Positions 24,571 to 32,580 of a stretch of 32,580 bases of DNA are shown piece by piece; the stretch's first letter is position 1; every line of letters begins with the position of its first letter. Source of the DNA: Bacillota bacterium (lineage in GTDB: Bacteria > Bacillota > Bacilli > Alicyclobacillales > SLC66); the NCBI GenBank assembly GCA_021805735.1, contig JAJZEE010000040.1, positions 1-32,580 on the forward strand. Direction: 5' to 3'. Both the position numbers and the translations under genes were made by a program. Under the pieces are notes generated by a model that was given only the letters and a program-made list of their open reading frames with translations, did not search any database and was not told where the DNA came from.

Positions 24571-26526
24571 TTGTACCCTTCTCTTGTATTATACTATCCT
24601 ATGAATCGAGGGAGATGGATGAAGAGACGCAGGTGGACAACTGGCGTAGCATTGTCGGTCGTTTTAGGGGTTGCTCCGTGTTCGGTGGCCTTTGCGCAGA
24701 CTGCGGCGACGATGACGCAGCGTGAAATCGACATCAACGGTCAAACCCTGTCGCATCCATACAGTTTTGTACATGACGGCACAACCTATATGCCTATTTG
24801 GTATATCATGCAAGCGTTAAAAAACCTTGGAATCTCCGCGACCTGGAACGGATCAACACATCAGTGGACCATCACGGGACCGACTTCAGTAACCCCGCAA
24901 GTTGTAGCTGCAAATGGGTTGACAGGCATTGATGTGAATGGGGTTCGTGTGGAAAATGCACCTACTTTGGTTCGTGAAGATCCAACCACTGGCGTTTATA
25001 CAACCTTCATGCCTATTTGGTATATCATGCAGGCGGTGAGTTACATCAATTTGACGAGCACGTGGGCAAACGGGATCTGGAACCTGACCGAAGCCCCGTC
25101 CGGAACCGGGAGTTCATCTCAAACCAGCAGCGGCTCGAGCCCGTCAGGGAACACGACTGCAACCACACCGAACTCTCCGCTCACTATCGATGGACAGGTG
25201 GTTCCCACCGTGGCTCTTGCTAATGCTGCGACGAACGACAGTGGGTTTTGGCGACGCGCTTCAGAGTCGTTCTATTTGTCGGCGCAAACCAACAATCCTG
25301 CCACAACGGGGATTGGAACAACCCTGCTCCAGGTGCAACCGAATCAAACCCTGTATCTATTCGCCTATACGAACGCTACGGATGTTGTGGATCAAAATAC
25401 ATCGTGGTATGTCAACAGTTTAGACGCTACAATCACATCTGGATCTTCGGAATGGACGATGGGAAACAACAATCGGCAAATCGCTAAAGCGGACTTTGTC
25501 GCAAGCGCCCCGGGAATCTACACCGTTCAGGCGAAATACAACGGAGTCTACAGCGTTCCGCTGGTAATCACAGTGGGGCAAAGTCGACTATCGAGCATAC
25601 CCTTTACCTTGCCCACAAAGTACACAGGGGTTCTTTCGCTTCCGATTGGCTTACCGGCAGCCCCTCTGAGCACGCATGCCGGACTCACATATTTGAAGGG
25701 TGCGGCAGCGGGTGGCTGGATTCCGGTCAGCGGCACCACCACGCGACCGTTGTCGTCGATCACCGTGCTCCTGTACAGCAGCAGCAACAAAACGCAGCCT
25801 TTTTGGGATTATCGATTGCCGGTGGTTAATGGCGTGTTTTCTGGGCTAGTCCGGTCGCCATTCACGGGATTGGTCCTGGTCACTTTATTCCCCAACTTCC
25901 TGAAAACTGTAACGGCGTCAGATCAAACAGGTACCGGGTATACCGTTCCGAATAGCTCATACAGTGTCAATGTTTCCGGCGCTGCGCCCACGGTCCTGCG
26001 CGCGGCGCTGCTGTCCTCCACGCAAGGGGATTACAACATGAGTCCTGAATTCAATGCGATCGCCGCCACCCTGCTCGAAAATTCACCATCCATCAACACG
26101 GCAGTTGAGGCGATCTCAAACTACGTCAGCGAGTCTATCATATACAATAAAGCGGAACTTCAGAGCGCGACGAACTACTATTATCAAGACAATCTATCCG
26201 CTTTGAACTCGGGATCGGGGGTTTGTCAAGATTACGCATCACTTACCGCCTCACTTTTGCAATCCGTGGGCATCCCCACAGAATTTTTAGGGGGCCTCGC
26301 CAACAGCGCTTGGACGACTCCAAATGCCTTGTCCAAAAATCCACAAGATGCGCATGCGTGGGTGCAGGCTTGGAATGGCACGAGTTGGATACTTCTTGAT
26401 CCGACGTGGAACGGTGGTGATCAAACGGTCAATTCGATGATTTCAAATGAATTCGTCACGAACACGGTTAGCTTTAACGACACGCATGTCTTGGTTCCTT
26501 CCTCAAGCAATGGTTTAATACAATAA
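24571..26526 (+). CDS. Exported transglutaminase-like protein with two stalk-type repeats
   Basis: A secreted protein. A strong AGGAGGGG lies 6 nt before TTG 24571, giving a long signal peptide; ATG 24619 (MKRRRWTTGVALSVVLG) is the conventional-looking alternative. Cleavage should follow AFAQ. Two tandem repeats with the sequence FMPIWYIMQA or YMPIWYIMQA (about 70-125 and 140-195) resemble the copper-amine-oxidase N-terminal/stalk fold used in Bacillota surface proteins. A Ser/Thr-rich linker (about 195-215) and a beta-rich middle follow. The C-terminal transglutaminase core has Cys552 (GVCQDYA), His595 (DAHAWV) and Asp610 (LLDPTWN), a full Cys-His-Asp triad. It could be a protease or a cross-linking enzyme; its partner is unknown. 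Confidence 0.88.
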   Translation: MYPSLVLYYPMNRGRWMKRRRWTTGVALSVVLGVAPCSVAFAQTAATMTQREIDINGQTLSHPYSFVHDGTTYMPIWYIMQALKNLGISATWNGSTHQWTITGPTSVTPQVVAANGLTGIDVNGVRVENAPTLVREDPTTGVYTTFMPIWYIMQAVSYINLTSTWANGIWNLTEAPSGTGSSSQTSSGSSPSGNTTATTPNSPLTIDGQVVPTVALANAATNDSGFWRRASESFYLSAQTNNPATTGIGTTLLQVQPNQTLYLFAYTNATDVVDQNTSWYVNSLDATITSGSSEWTMGNNNRQIAKADFVASAPGIYTVQAKYNGVYSVPLVITVGQSRLSSIPFTLPTKYTGVLSLPIGLPAAPLSTHAGLTYLKGAAAGGWIPVSGTTTRPLSSITVLLYSSSNKTQPFWDYRLPVVNGVFSGLVRSPFTGLVLVTLFPNFLKTVTASDQTGTGYTVPNSSYSVNVSGAAPTVLRAALLSSTQGDYNMSPEFNAIAATLLENSPSINTAVEAISNYVSESIIYNKAELQSATNYYYQDNLSALNSGSGVCQDYASLTASLLQSVGIPTEFLGGLANSAWTTPNALSKNPQDAHAWVQAWNGTSWILLDPTWNGGDQTVNSMISNEFVTNTVSFNDTHVLVPSSSNGLIQ

Positions 26527-26576
26527 GTGCCCAACGGATCCACTCTGAGAACCAACCTGAATGAGGGGGACCACAA

Positions 26577-27455
26577 ATGCTGGATTCGAGAAGTGTAACC
26601 ATTGGTTTTGCAGGTATAGGAGTCATGGGGAATGGAATGGTTAGCAATTTGATCCGTTCGGGCTATACCGTACATGTCTACAGCCGAACCAAATCAAAAG
26701 CCGACAAGGTGATTGGTCTTGGCGCCATCTGGCGCGACAGCTTGGCGGATTTGGTGGAAAAAGCAAATGCGGTCATCACCATGGTCGGATATCCAAAAGA
26801 TGTGGAAGAGATCTACCTGCACGACCAAGGAATCATCCGTCACGCGAACCCCGGCACGGTTCTGGTGGACATGACCACCTCCAGTCCGTCTCTTGCTAAA
26901 CGCATTTATGAAGAGGCAAAGAAGCGGCGGCTTTATTCTTTGGACGCTCCGGTCTCAGGTGGTGACATTGGGGCGCGGGAAGGAACGCTGTCCATCATGG
27001 CAGGTGGAGACAGAGAAGTTTTCGAGGCGATGCGTCCACTATTTCTGGCGATGGGAAAGAATATCGTGTACCAAGGTGCAGCCGGATCCGGGCAGCACAC
27101 GAAAATGTGCAACCAGATTGCCATTGCATCGAACATGATTGGCGTGTGTGAGGCATTGGTTTACGCTAGAAGATCAGGGTTAGACCCTATAACGGTTCTA
27201 AAGAGTATTGAAACGGGTGCTGCGGGGAGTTGGTCCCTGAGTAATCTGGGTCCGCGGATCATCAACCATGACTTTGATCCTGGTTTCTATGTCAAGCACT
27301 TTATCAAAGATATCCGGATAGCGTTGCAATCGGCAAAGGAAATGGGACTGGAAACTCCGGGACTGTCCCTCGCAGAGTCTCTCTATGAGCAACTGGCTGA
27401 GATGGGCGAGGGCGAGAGCGGAACCCAAGCGCTGTACAAACTCATAGATAGCTAA
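26577..27455 (+). CDS. Beta-hydroxyacid dehydrogenase (3-hydroxyisobutyrate / tartronate-semialdehyde reductase family)
   Basis: An NAD(P)-dependent dehydrogenase. The Rossmann motif is GFAGIGVMGNGMVSNLIRSG, then VDMTTSSPSLAKRI, substrate-site DAPVSGGDIGAREGTLSIM, and catalytic Lys176 in GSGQHTKMCNQ. Arg in VYSRTKSK after the second strand suggests NADP preference, a tentative call. GAGGGGGA precedes the ATG. Length (292) is normal. An EamA transporter gene follows 13 bp on, and the two should be co-transcribed. The substrate within the family cannot be fixed. Confidence 0.92.
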   Translation: MLDSRSVTIGFAGIGVMGNGMVSNLIRSGYTVHVYSRTKSKADKVIGLGAIWRDSLADLVEKANAVITMVGYPKDVEEIYLHDQGIIRHANPGTVLVDMTTSSPSLAKRIYEEAKKRRLYSLDAPVSGGDIGAREGTLSIMAGGDREVFEAMRPLFLAMGKNIVYQGAAGSGQHTKMCNQIAIASNMIGVCEALVYARRSGLDPITVLKSIETGAAGSWSLSNLGPRIINHDFDPGFYVKHFIKDIRIALQSAKEMGLETPGLSLAESLYEQLAEMGEGESGTQALYKLIDS

Positions 27456-27468
27456 CGGAGTGTGTGAA

Positions 27469-28398
27469 ATGTCAGTGCAGAAGTCAGCTTTTCTCGGGTT
27501 ATTGGGCGTAAGTGTGTTGTGGGGCTGTAATTACGTGGCAAGCGCGTACTTGTTGGGAGGATTTTCGCCGATTTTTCTTTCGTTTGCACGGCTTTGCATG
27601 ACAACGTTATTTTTGCTCGCGACGGCATTTCAAATACGCGGATTGCGTCGGCCTACGAACCGGGAGTGGCTTCTCCTTGCAGGGGTTGGGGTATTTGGAA
27701 CGCTGTTGAATCAAATCTTCTACTTTACAGGTCTGCGTCATTCTACGGCGGCTAATGCATCACTGATTATCGGGTTGACTCCTGTGGCGACCATTTTGCT
27801 CGAACGAATGATTTATAAGGTGACGTTCACGACCGCGAGACTGGCGGGTGTGATCCTCGGGTTGACAGGCATCGTTGTCATCGTAGGAACTGGCGGCGGG
27901 CTGCACGCATCTCCCGGCGATTTGAACCTCATCGTCGCCATGATTGCTCTCTCTGTCAGCATTATTTTTGTGCGCGGTCTTGCCAGGTCTATGTCGTCGT
28001 TTGCGGTTACGATCTTCTCAACTGTTCTGGGCGCAGTCTTAATGGCGCCGGCAGCCGGCGGCGAAGCATTGCTTGGCCAGTCTGAGGTGAGCCACAGTCT
28101 GGTCATGTGGGGCATCCTGGCGGCGGCTGGCATCATCGCTCAGGGCATGGCCAGTTTCTGGTGGAATCGCGGCGTGGCGGTTCTTGGCGCCGGCACTGCC
28201 GCTATGTTTATGAATGTGCCGCCTTTTATTGCGATTCTTCTCGGGCATTTTCTGCTTCATGATCCTATTCAAGGATCGCAAATCATCGGAGGCGTTCTGA
28301 TTTTAGCCGGAGTGTTTGTGGCCAATCAATCCGCGTTGTTCACGCATCGACGATTGCCTCCAGATCATAGACGCTGCGCACCCGCAACTGATTCCTGA
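27469..28398 (+). CDS. EamA/DMT-family transporter
   Basis: A ten-helix membrane transporter (drug/metabolite superfamily) with two EamA repeats: LLGVSVLWGCNYVASAYLLG opens the first, and LNLIVAMIALSVSIIFVRGL opens the second. The family hallmark ANASLIIGLTPVATILLERM closes the first repeat. I prefer ATG 27469, 8 nt after GGAG, over GTG 27460. It follows the dehydrogenase gene in one operon and may export or import a related acid or amino acid; direction is not known. The last 59 bp overlap the end of the convergent beta-mannosidase gene. Confidence 0.9.
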   Translation: MSVQKSAFLGLLGVSVLWGCNYVASAYLLGGFSPIFLSFARLCMTTLFLLATAFQIRGLRRPTNREWLLLAGVGVFGTLLNQIFYFTGLRHSTAANASLIIGLTPVATILLERMIYKVTFTTARLAGVILGLTGIVVIVGTGGGLHASPGDLNLIVAMIALSVSIIFVRGLARSMSSFAVTIFSTVLGAVLMAPAAGGEALLGQSEVSHSLVMWGILAAAGIIAQGMASFWWNRGVAVLGAGTAAMFMNVPPFIAILLGHFLLHDPIQGSQIIGGVLILAGVFVANQSALFTHRRLPPDHRRCAPATDS

Positions 28399-30823
28399 AT
28401 TCAGCCCACGTCAGCACTGTGGAAAGCGTTGTTTTTGCCACTGTGATCGTCGTAATCGCACCAGCTGAAACATCAAAGTAGTTGTCACTAAACCGCGCGT
28501 CGTCGGCGCTCAAGTCCAGTTCCACAAACTTGGCAAAAGCTTGCGAGGTGATCGCTAGGGAAAAATGGTCAGGCGTCTCGGTCACGGCTACGGCAATCTT
28601 CGGTGGCACAAATGTAAAATGCTTTGTCGGAACAAAAAGGACCGTTCCCCCACTGATGAACTCTCCGTCCACGCGCAGCGCATAGTCCAAGTAAGTGGAA
28701 CGCCGTGCGCGGCCGGTGGTCAGAGGACCCGCAAAGTCAAGCGCAGACAGTTGCTCAACTGTCAGCGCGGACACCGTGACTGACTGTTGACCGCACGTTT
28801 GCACACGCGAGTACTCATCGCGCAAGTGCCAGACGACTTCGCCGCGCACGGTCTCTCTGGTATCGTTTGTCACGCATAGCGTAACGGTAGTTCCATCTTC
28901 CTGCGCAGATAACAGCACTGGACTGTAGAAACGTTTTGCAAAATAGTGTAGCGCTTTCCACCTCCCCGCACTATCAATGCTGGACCACGAGGCCACCGGC
29001 CAGCAGTCATTGAGCTGCCAGTAGATCGACCCCATGCAGCGTCCCCGATTGCGCCGCCAGTGTTCGACGCCATAGCGTATCGCTTCAGCCTGAAGAATCT
29101 GCGATGCGTATAGCACAGCGGAAAAGTCTCGCGGATACTTAAAATTTTGCGCCAGGTAGTATAGGATCTTGCCATTGGCGTCGCCGTTTTTCTGATGCCG
29201 TTCCATCACATAAGAAAAGATGTTGCGATCCTCAGGAAGAGTAAACTCACGCACCGTCTTGTCGCCTGGAAACGATTGAAAGCCAAATTCTGAGCAGAAC
29301 CGAAAGTGGTACTTGCGGTATTCGGTGAACGGTTTGAGCGCGTGCCACACCTCCCAGTAATGAACATCCCCGCGATGTTGGTCATTCGGTACAACGAAGC
29401 CTCCGCCGGAGGAAGGTGACGAGGGCCAGTAGGGAGTTTGCGGATCCTGTTCCGCCACGATCGCCGGCAGAATCTCTTCAAAAAGACGCAGGTAATCAGC
29501 GCGCAAATCATCAGGTTTGGGAATGTTCCAATCTACCCATGCCGTCTCCATTTCATTGTTGCCGCACCACAGACACAGGCTGGCATGGTGACGGATACGC
29601 CGGATGTTGTCGGCCGCTTCCTGCCGCACCGTCGCTTCAAACGTTGGAGTCAGACGGTAAACCCCGCAGGCAAACATGAAGTCCTGCCATACGAGCAGTC
29701 CGAATTTGTCGCACAAATCATAGAAATAGTCCTCCGGATAGATGCCTCCGCCCCAGACGCGCAGGGCGTTGAAGTTCGCCGCCTGAGCATCTCTGAGCAG
29801 CCGCTCAGTGCGCTCGCGACTGCATCGGCTAAGCAAGTTGTCTTCCGGAATGTAGTTAGCTCCTCTTATAAATATAGGGATTCCGTTAACAACGAATTCA
29901 AACGATTCACCCCACTGATCCGCTTCCCGTCGCAGTTGGATAGTCCGCAGACCGAGGCGAAGGGATCGTTCATCGATTACGGCTGAGTTTGCTAGTAATT
30001 CCACTTTGAAGTCGTACAGCGGTTGGTCGCCATAACCCGTCGGCCACCATAACTGCGGTTGAGCAACGATGATCGTATGCCGTATCTCCCCAGACTCCGC
30101 CTTGACGGAGTGTGCGATGTGATCTCCGCTTGGCGCAGTCACCGTGATGCGCACTTGAGCGGCGGCAAACTCTTCACCGAACACATCAACTTGTACGCGC
30201 ACAGCCAGCATGACCTGCTTATCTTCGTGTCGCTGCGTCACTTGGACATCCGCGATCCGCGCGCCTTTGACGCCCTGAAGATAGATTGGTCGCCAGATCC
30301 CCGCATCAGGTATCTGCGGACCCCAATCCCAGCCAAACATAAAATGTCCTTTGCGTATATGGGTGAACCCTGCGATGGCTTCGGCCGCACCCCAGAGCGG
30401 ATCTGCGTTCTCGCGTTCCTCCATCAGGGGCAACGGAGAACGCAGCAACACGCTGATTTCATTGCGACCCGCTACAAGATGGTGGCGCACATTCCACTCA
30501 TAGCGCCTGTGCATGTTATCCGTGGAGGCAACCAGTTGCCCATTGATCCGTACATCCGCCAACGTGTCGAGCCCCTCACAAACAAGGAACACAGCCGCAC
30601 AGTCCATCAACTCGCTGTCTACCGTGAACTCCCGGGAATACAGGTAAGTCTGCCGTGCATACGCATCTGCCATGCGCTCCTCACGATCGCGGTAAAAGGG
30701 GTTTTCCATTTTACCTGCCCGCAGCAGATCCAACATAAAGCTTCCTGGAACAAGGCCTTCCACGATTTCCCCTGATTCACATTGGAGACGCGCCCATACA
30801 CCTGCCAAGTCAAGTGTTTTCAT
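28340..30823 (-). CDS. GH2 beta-mannosidase
   Basis: A cytosolic exo-beta-mannosidase of the GH2 fold. The N-terminal sugar-binding domain (about 1-170) includes VPGSFMLDLLRAG and KGHFMFGWDWGPQIPDAGIW, characteristic of the beta-mannosidase branch. The immunoglobulin-like domain ends near 290, and the barrel starts near FIRGANYIPEDNLL. The acid/base is Glu424 in CGNNEMETAW and the nucleophile Glu512 in FCSEFGFQSFP. WQLNDCWPVASWSSID is also typical. Length (827) is normal and no signal peptide is present. GAGGAGATAGGACA precedes the ATG. It lies 57 bp after an AraC gene and likely works on mannosides imported by the divergent ABC system. Confidence 0.94.
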   Translation of the reverse strand: MKTLDLAGVWARLQCESGEIVEGLVPGSFMLDLLRAGKMENPFYRDREERMADAYARQTYLYSREFTVDSELMDCAAVFLVCEGLDTLADVRINGQLVASTDNMHRRYEWNVRHHLVAGRNEISVLLRSPLPLMEERENADPLWGAAEAIAGFTHIRKGHFMFGWDWGPQIPDAGIWRPIYLQGVKGARIADVQVTQRHEDKQVMLAVRVQVDVFGEEFAAAQVRITVTAPSGDHIAHSVKAESGEIRHTIIVAQPQLWWPTGYGDQPLYDFKVELLANSAVIDERSLRLGLRTIQLRREADQWGESFEFVVNGIPIFIRGANYIPEDNLLSRCSRERTERLLRDAQAANFNALRVWGGGIYPEDYFYDLCDKFGLLVWQDFMFACGVYRLTPTFEATVRQEAADNIRRIRHHASLCLWCGNNEMETAWVDWNIPKPDDLRADYLRLFEEILPAIVAEQDPQTPYWPSSPSSGGGFVVPNDQHRGDVHYWEVWHALKPFTEYRKYHFRFCSEFGFQSFPGDKTVREFTLPEDRNIFSYVMERHQKNGDANGKILYYLAQNFKYPRDFSAVLYASQILQAEAIRYGVEHWRRNRGRCMGSIYWQLNDCWPVASWSSIDSAGRWKALHYFAKRFYSPVLLSAQEDGTTVTLCVTNDTRETVRGEVVWHLRDEYSRVQTCGQQSVTVSALTVEQLSALDFAGPLTTGRARRSTYLDYALRVDGEFISGGTVLFVPTKHFTFVPPKIAVAVTETPDHFSLAITSQAFAKFVELDLSADDARFSDNYFDVSAGAITTITVAKTTLSTVLTWAEFRNQLRVRSVYDLEAIVDA

Positions 30824-30880
30824 TGTCCTATCTCCTCACTCCTATATGGAAGCATTTATCAACAGATTTGTTTCAGCAGT

Positions 30881-31819
30881 TCATTTGTGAAAAGACGGCG
30901 GCGAGCTCTTAGCTTTAGAGATTTGCTGCTGTGTTCGATATTCCGATGGACTCGCGGACATCATTTTCTTAAAGCAACGACTAAAATATAACGGGTCGTC
31001 ATATCCGGTCATGCAGGCAATATCATGGATGCTGGCGTTGGTTGTGGCAAGCAGGTGGCTGGCCAACTGAACCCGCAATCGCAGAATATAAGAATACATG
31101 GTTATACCCGAGTATCTCTTAAATACGTTACATAAATAGCCATATTTCCGTTGCAGGTGTTGCTCTATAACTTCGGGAGATAAGTCCCTTTTGTAGTTTT
31201 CATCCAAAAAGTTGACCACGCGTCGATATATTAAAAAAGACTTGGGGAAGGAGCGTTGCAATTCCAAATGGTTGAGGAGGTCAGAAGCAATCATTTCAAG
31301 AATTTGCCCCAACATCAATGAGGTCCGAAGTCGGTAGTAACCCGTGGGATTCAAAAGCTGATGGCGAATTTCCTCGAATACGGAAAGCACCCGATAGCGA
31401 TGAGTCAACTTTCCCCATCTCGGGATCAAGATTGTTTCGGTAGAGTGTAACCCTTCAGTTCGTAAATCTGATTGGTCGGCATGGATCATGTTCATTTCTG
31501 TGGTGAATTCTTGAATGGTGAGTGGTCTTCCAAGGCCAGGTTGTAAAGCAAATTGAACCCAAAAAAACCCTGCCGATTCATCTACGGGTTTCCATCCCAT
31601 GTGCTCTTCCCATGGCGACAATAGCAACACTTCGCCGGCCTGAAGTGACAATTTCTCGTCGTGAACCTGAATGAATACGGGTCCCTGTGTCACTGCCAGA
31701 ATCTCATAAAAGGGATTAGAATGAACAACATTGAGAAATTCGTTGTTGGCGGAGTGCAAATCTGCCCATTTAACGTCGATGGTCGACAATCGATTCATTG
31801 AATAAAACGTGAGGTCCAC
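30881..31819 (-). CDS. AraC-family regulator of the mannoside locus
   Basis: An N-terminal cupin-like sensor (about 30-100, with LQAGEVLLLSPWEEHMGW), a helical middle, and a C-terminal pair of helix-turn-helix units (about 205-300, including GYDDPLYFSRCFKKMMSASP). GTG at 31819 follows GGAGG by 8 nt and is the start. It is the first gene of an operon with beta-mannosidase and is divergent from a sugar-binding protein gene. It should activate both in response to a mannoside; the ligand is inferred from the neighbours. Confidence 0.9.
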   Translation of the reverse strand: MDLTFYSMNRLSTIDVKWADLHSANNEFLNVVHSNPFYEILAVTQGPVFIQVHDEKLSLQAGEVLLLSPWEEHMGWKPVDESAGFFWVQFALQPGLGRPLTIQEFTTEMNMIHADQSDLRTEGLHSTETILIPRWGKLTHRYRVLSVFEEIRHQLLNPTGYYRLRTSLMLGQILEMIASDLLNHLELQRSFPKSFLIYRRVVNFLDENYKRDLSPEVIEQHLQRKYGYLCNVFKRYSGITMYSYILRLRVQLASHLLATTNASIHDIACMTGYDDPLYFSRCFKKMMSASPSEYRTQQQISKAKSSPPSFHK

Positions 31820-32049
31820 GGCCGCGTCCTCCCAATATCGTCGTCAATGTAATAAGAAAATGTCAGATACCAAACACAATACTGTGCATGTACACAGATT
31901 TCAATAGGTGTTATTCATATTATGAAAGCGGTTGTAGAGTCGTTTCATAGAAAGAGGGGGAGCCTGATAATGAAGGTGCCGAACTTTTGAAAAGCGTCGT
32001 CGGGGAAATGCGTGGTGGCAAGCAGTCAAAACAGAGGAGGATGATGGCA
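31820..32049. promoter_or_regulatory. Divergent control region between AraC and binding-protein genes
   Basis: Two dyads stand out. CTGTG and CACAG flank six bases at 31882-31897. TTCATA-T-TATGAA at 31914-31926 is a perfect 13-bp palindrome and contains TATTAT, a possible -10. Either could be a regulator site. The remainder up to the AGAGGAGG at 32033-32040 is leader sequence. Confidence 0.4.
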
Positions 32050-32580
32050 ATGAGGAAATGGACGAAAGGGCTGGCAGCAGTTGCGTCGCTCGCGACTGTC
32101 GTGACCGTGTTGCCGACGGCGAATGTAAGTGCGGCAAGCGCCGGAAGCGGCAATTTGACGTTTAAGGGCGTTATCACCATGGACGCAGGTATGTACAATC
32201 CGTCGCCGCCGCCGCCGAAAGGGCAGCAAGGTTTCGGGATTCAATACGTGGCGACTAAGGTGTTGGCGAAGGAATTTGAAAAGCTGCATCCGGGGATCAC
32301 GATTCAATTCGTGACGTCGCCTTCCGGACAATCCGTTACACCCTGGTTGCTTGCCAAAGCGGACGGGGGTCAAGCACCTGACATCACGCCGCAAAACGTC
32401 TTGTCACTGTCTTCATATCCGTCGGGAATATTCACCAATCTCAAGCCGTATCTGCAGCAACCGGATCCGTACTTGGGCGGGAAGAAATGGTCCACAGAGT
32501 TTCAACCGAGTATTACGGCGCAGTATGTATCCCCGGATGGCGGGCAATATGTCATCAACGGTGACTATGTCTGTTTTGCC
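32050..32580 (+). CDS. Sugar ABC transporter solute-binding protein, N-terminal part (runs off the window)
   Basis: The open frame reaches the window end with no stop (177 codons seen). Of three in-frame ATGs (32041, 32044, 32050), the last has the best spacing, 9 nt from AGAGGAGG. Residues 1-27 form a Sec signal peptide (MRKWTKGLAAVASLATVV, then NVSAASA) without a lipobox cysteine. A short proline run (NPSPPPPKG) follows, then a family 1-like core: LAKEFEKLHPGITIQFV, AKADGGQAPDITPQNV and VINGDYVCFA. It is divergent from an AraC/beta-mannosidase operon, so the ligand is probably a mannoside; permease genes are expected just beyond the window. Confidence 0.85.
   Translation, partial: MRKWTKGLAAVASLATVVTVLPTANVSAASAGSGNLTFKGVITMDAGMYNPSPPPPKGQQGFGIQYVATKVLAKEFEKLHPGITIQFVTSPSGQSVTPWLLAKADGGQAPDITPQNVLSLSSYPSGIFTNLKPYLQQPDPYLGGKKWSTEFQPSITAQYVSPDGGQYVINGDYVCFA

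Noticed and set aside
30059-30775. 238-codon open frame on the plus strand
   Set aside because: It is antisense to the N-terminal half of the beta-mannosidase and shows no domain motif.
1-32580. CRISPR array, tRNA or rRNA genes
   Set aside because: No regularly spaced repeats, and no tRNA- or rRNA-like sequence was recognised by eye; a covariance-model scan would be needed to exclude a tRNA.

Overview
The window looks like the chromosome of a Bacillota species, probably an acidophilic or thermotolerant member of the Alicyclobacillaceae. This is an inference: base composition is near 50% GC, Shine-Dalgarno sites are strong (GGAGG/AGGAGG) with several GTG and TTG starts, and the gene content is sugar ABC importers, AraC regulators and tandem c-di-GMP enzymes. 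No rRNA or tRNA gene was recognised, so the placement is not firm.

Layout, left to right. (1) 0.4-5.4 kb: a promoter drives a globin-coupled GAF-GAF-GGDEF-EAL protein with a CZB-like tail. It is followed by a chain of tiny overlapping ORFs and a radical SAM/SPASM protein of the sulfatase-maturase type. (2) 5.5-13.7 kb: a divergent AraC regulator, then a seven-gene operon: solute-binding protein, two permeases, a DUF2961 (GH172) protein, an exported DUF4185 (GH183) protein, a KdsD-like arabinose-5-phosphate isomerase without CBS domains, and a PfkB/ribokinase-family kinase. I read this as a D-arabinan (or other D-arabinofuranoside) utilisation locus: cut outside, import, trim inside, phosphorylate D-arabinose, isomerise to ribulose 5-phosphate. 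It is the most interesting system in the window. (3) 14.0-15.4 kb: a PAS-PAS-GGDEF diguanylate cyclase. (4) 15.5-20.8 kb: an accessory and decaying zone. Two overlapping DNA methyltransferases (C5 and N6-adenine type) are followed by what looks like the first residues of a lost third gene, probably the nuclease. Next come remnants of a sugar-acid locus: a UxaA-family dehydratase broken by a stop, a deletion, a frameshift and a complete IS200/IS605 element (tnpA, tnpB, omega RNA), then a clipped GntR/FadR regulator and a clipped sodium:solute symporter. The exact IS insertion point can be read off because the dehydratase frame resumes perfectly on the far side. (5) 20.9-23.3 kb, minus strand: an ABC exporter and an overlapping MarR regulator. 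(6) 23.5-28.4 kb, plus strand: a CE7 acetyl esterase, an exported transglutaminase-like protein, and a beta-hydroxyacid dehydrogenase with an EamA transporter. (7) 28.3-32.6 kb: a GH2 beta-mannosidase and AraC regulator on the minus strand, divergent from a second sugar-binding protein that runs off the window.

Two themes run through the window. One is polysaccharide and oligosaccharide scavenging: two AraC-controlled ABC loci, GH172, GH183, GH2 and CE7. Neither importer has an ATPase gene here, so a shared MsmX-type ATPase elsewhere is expected. The other is c-di-GMP signalling. Both binding proteins have Sec signal peptides without a lipobox cysteine, which is unusual for a Gram-positive organism.
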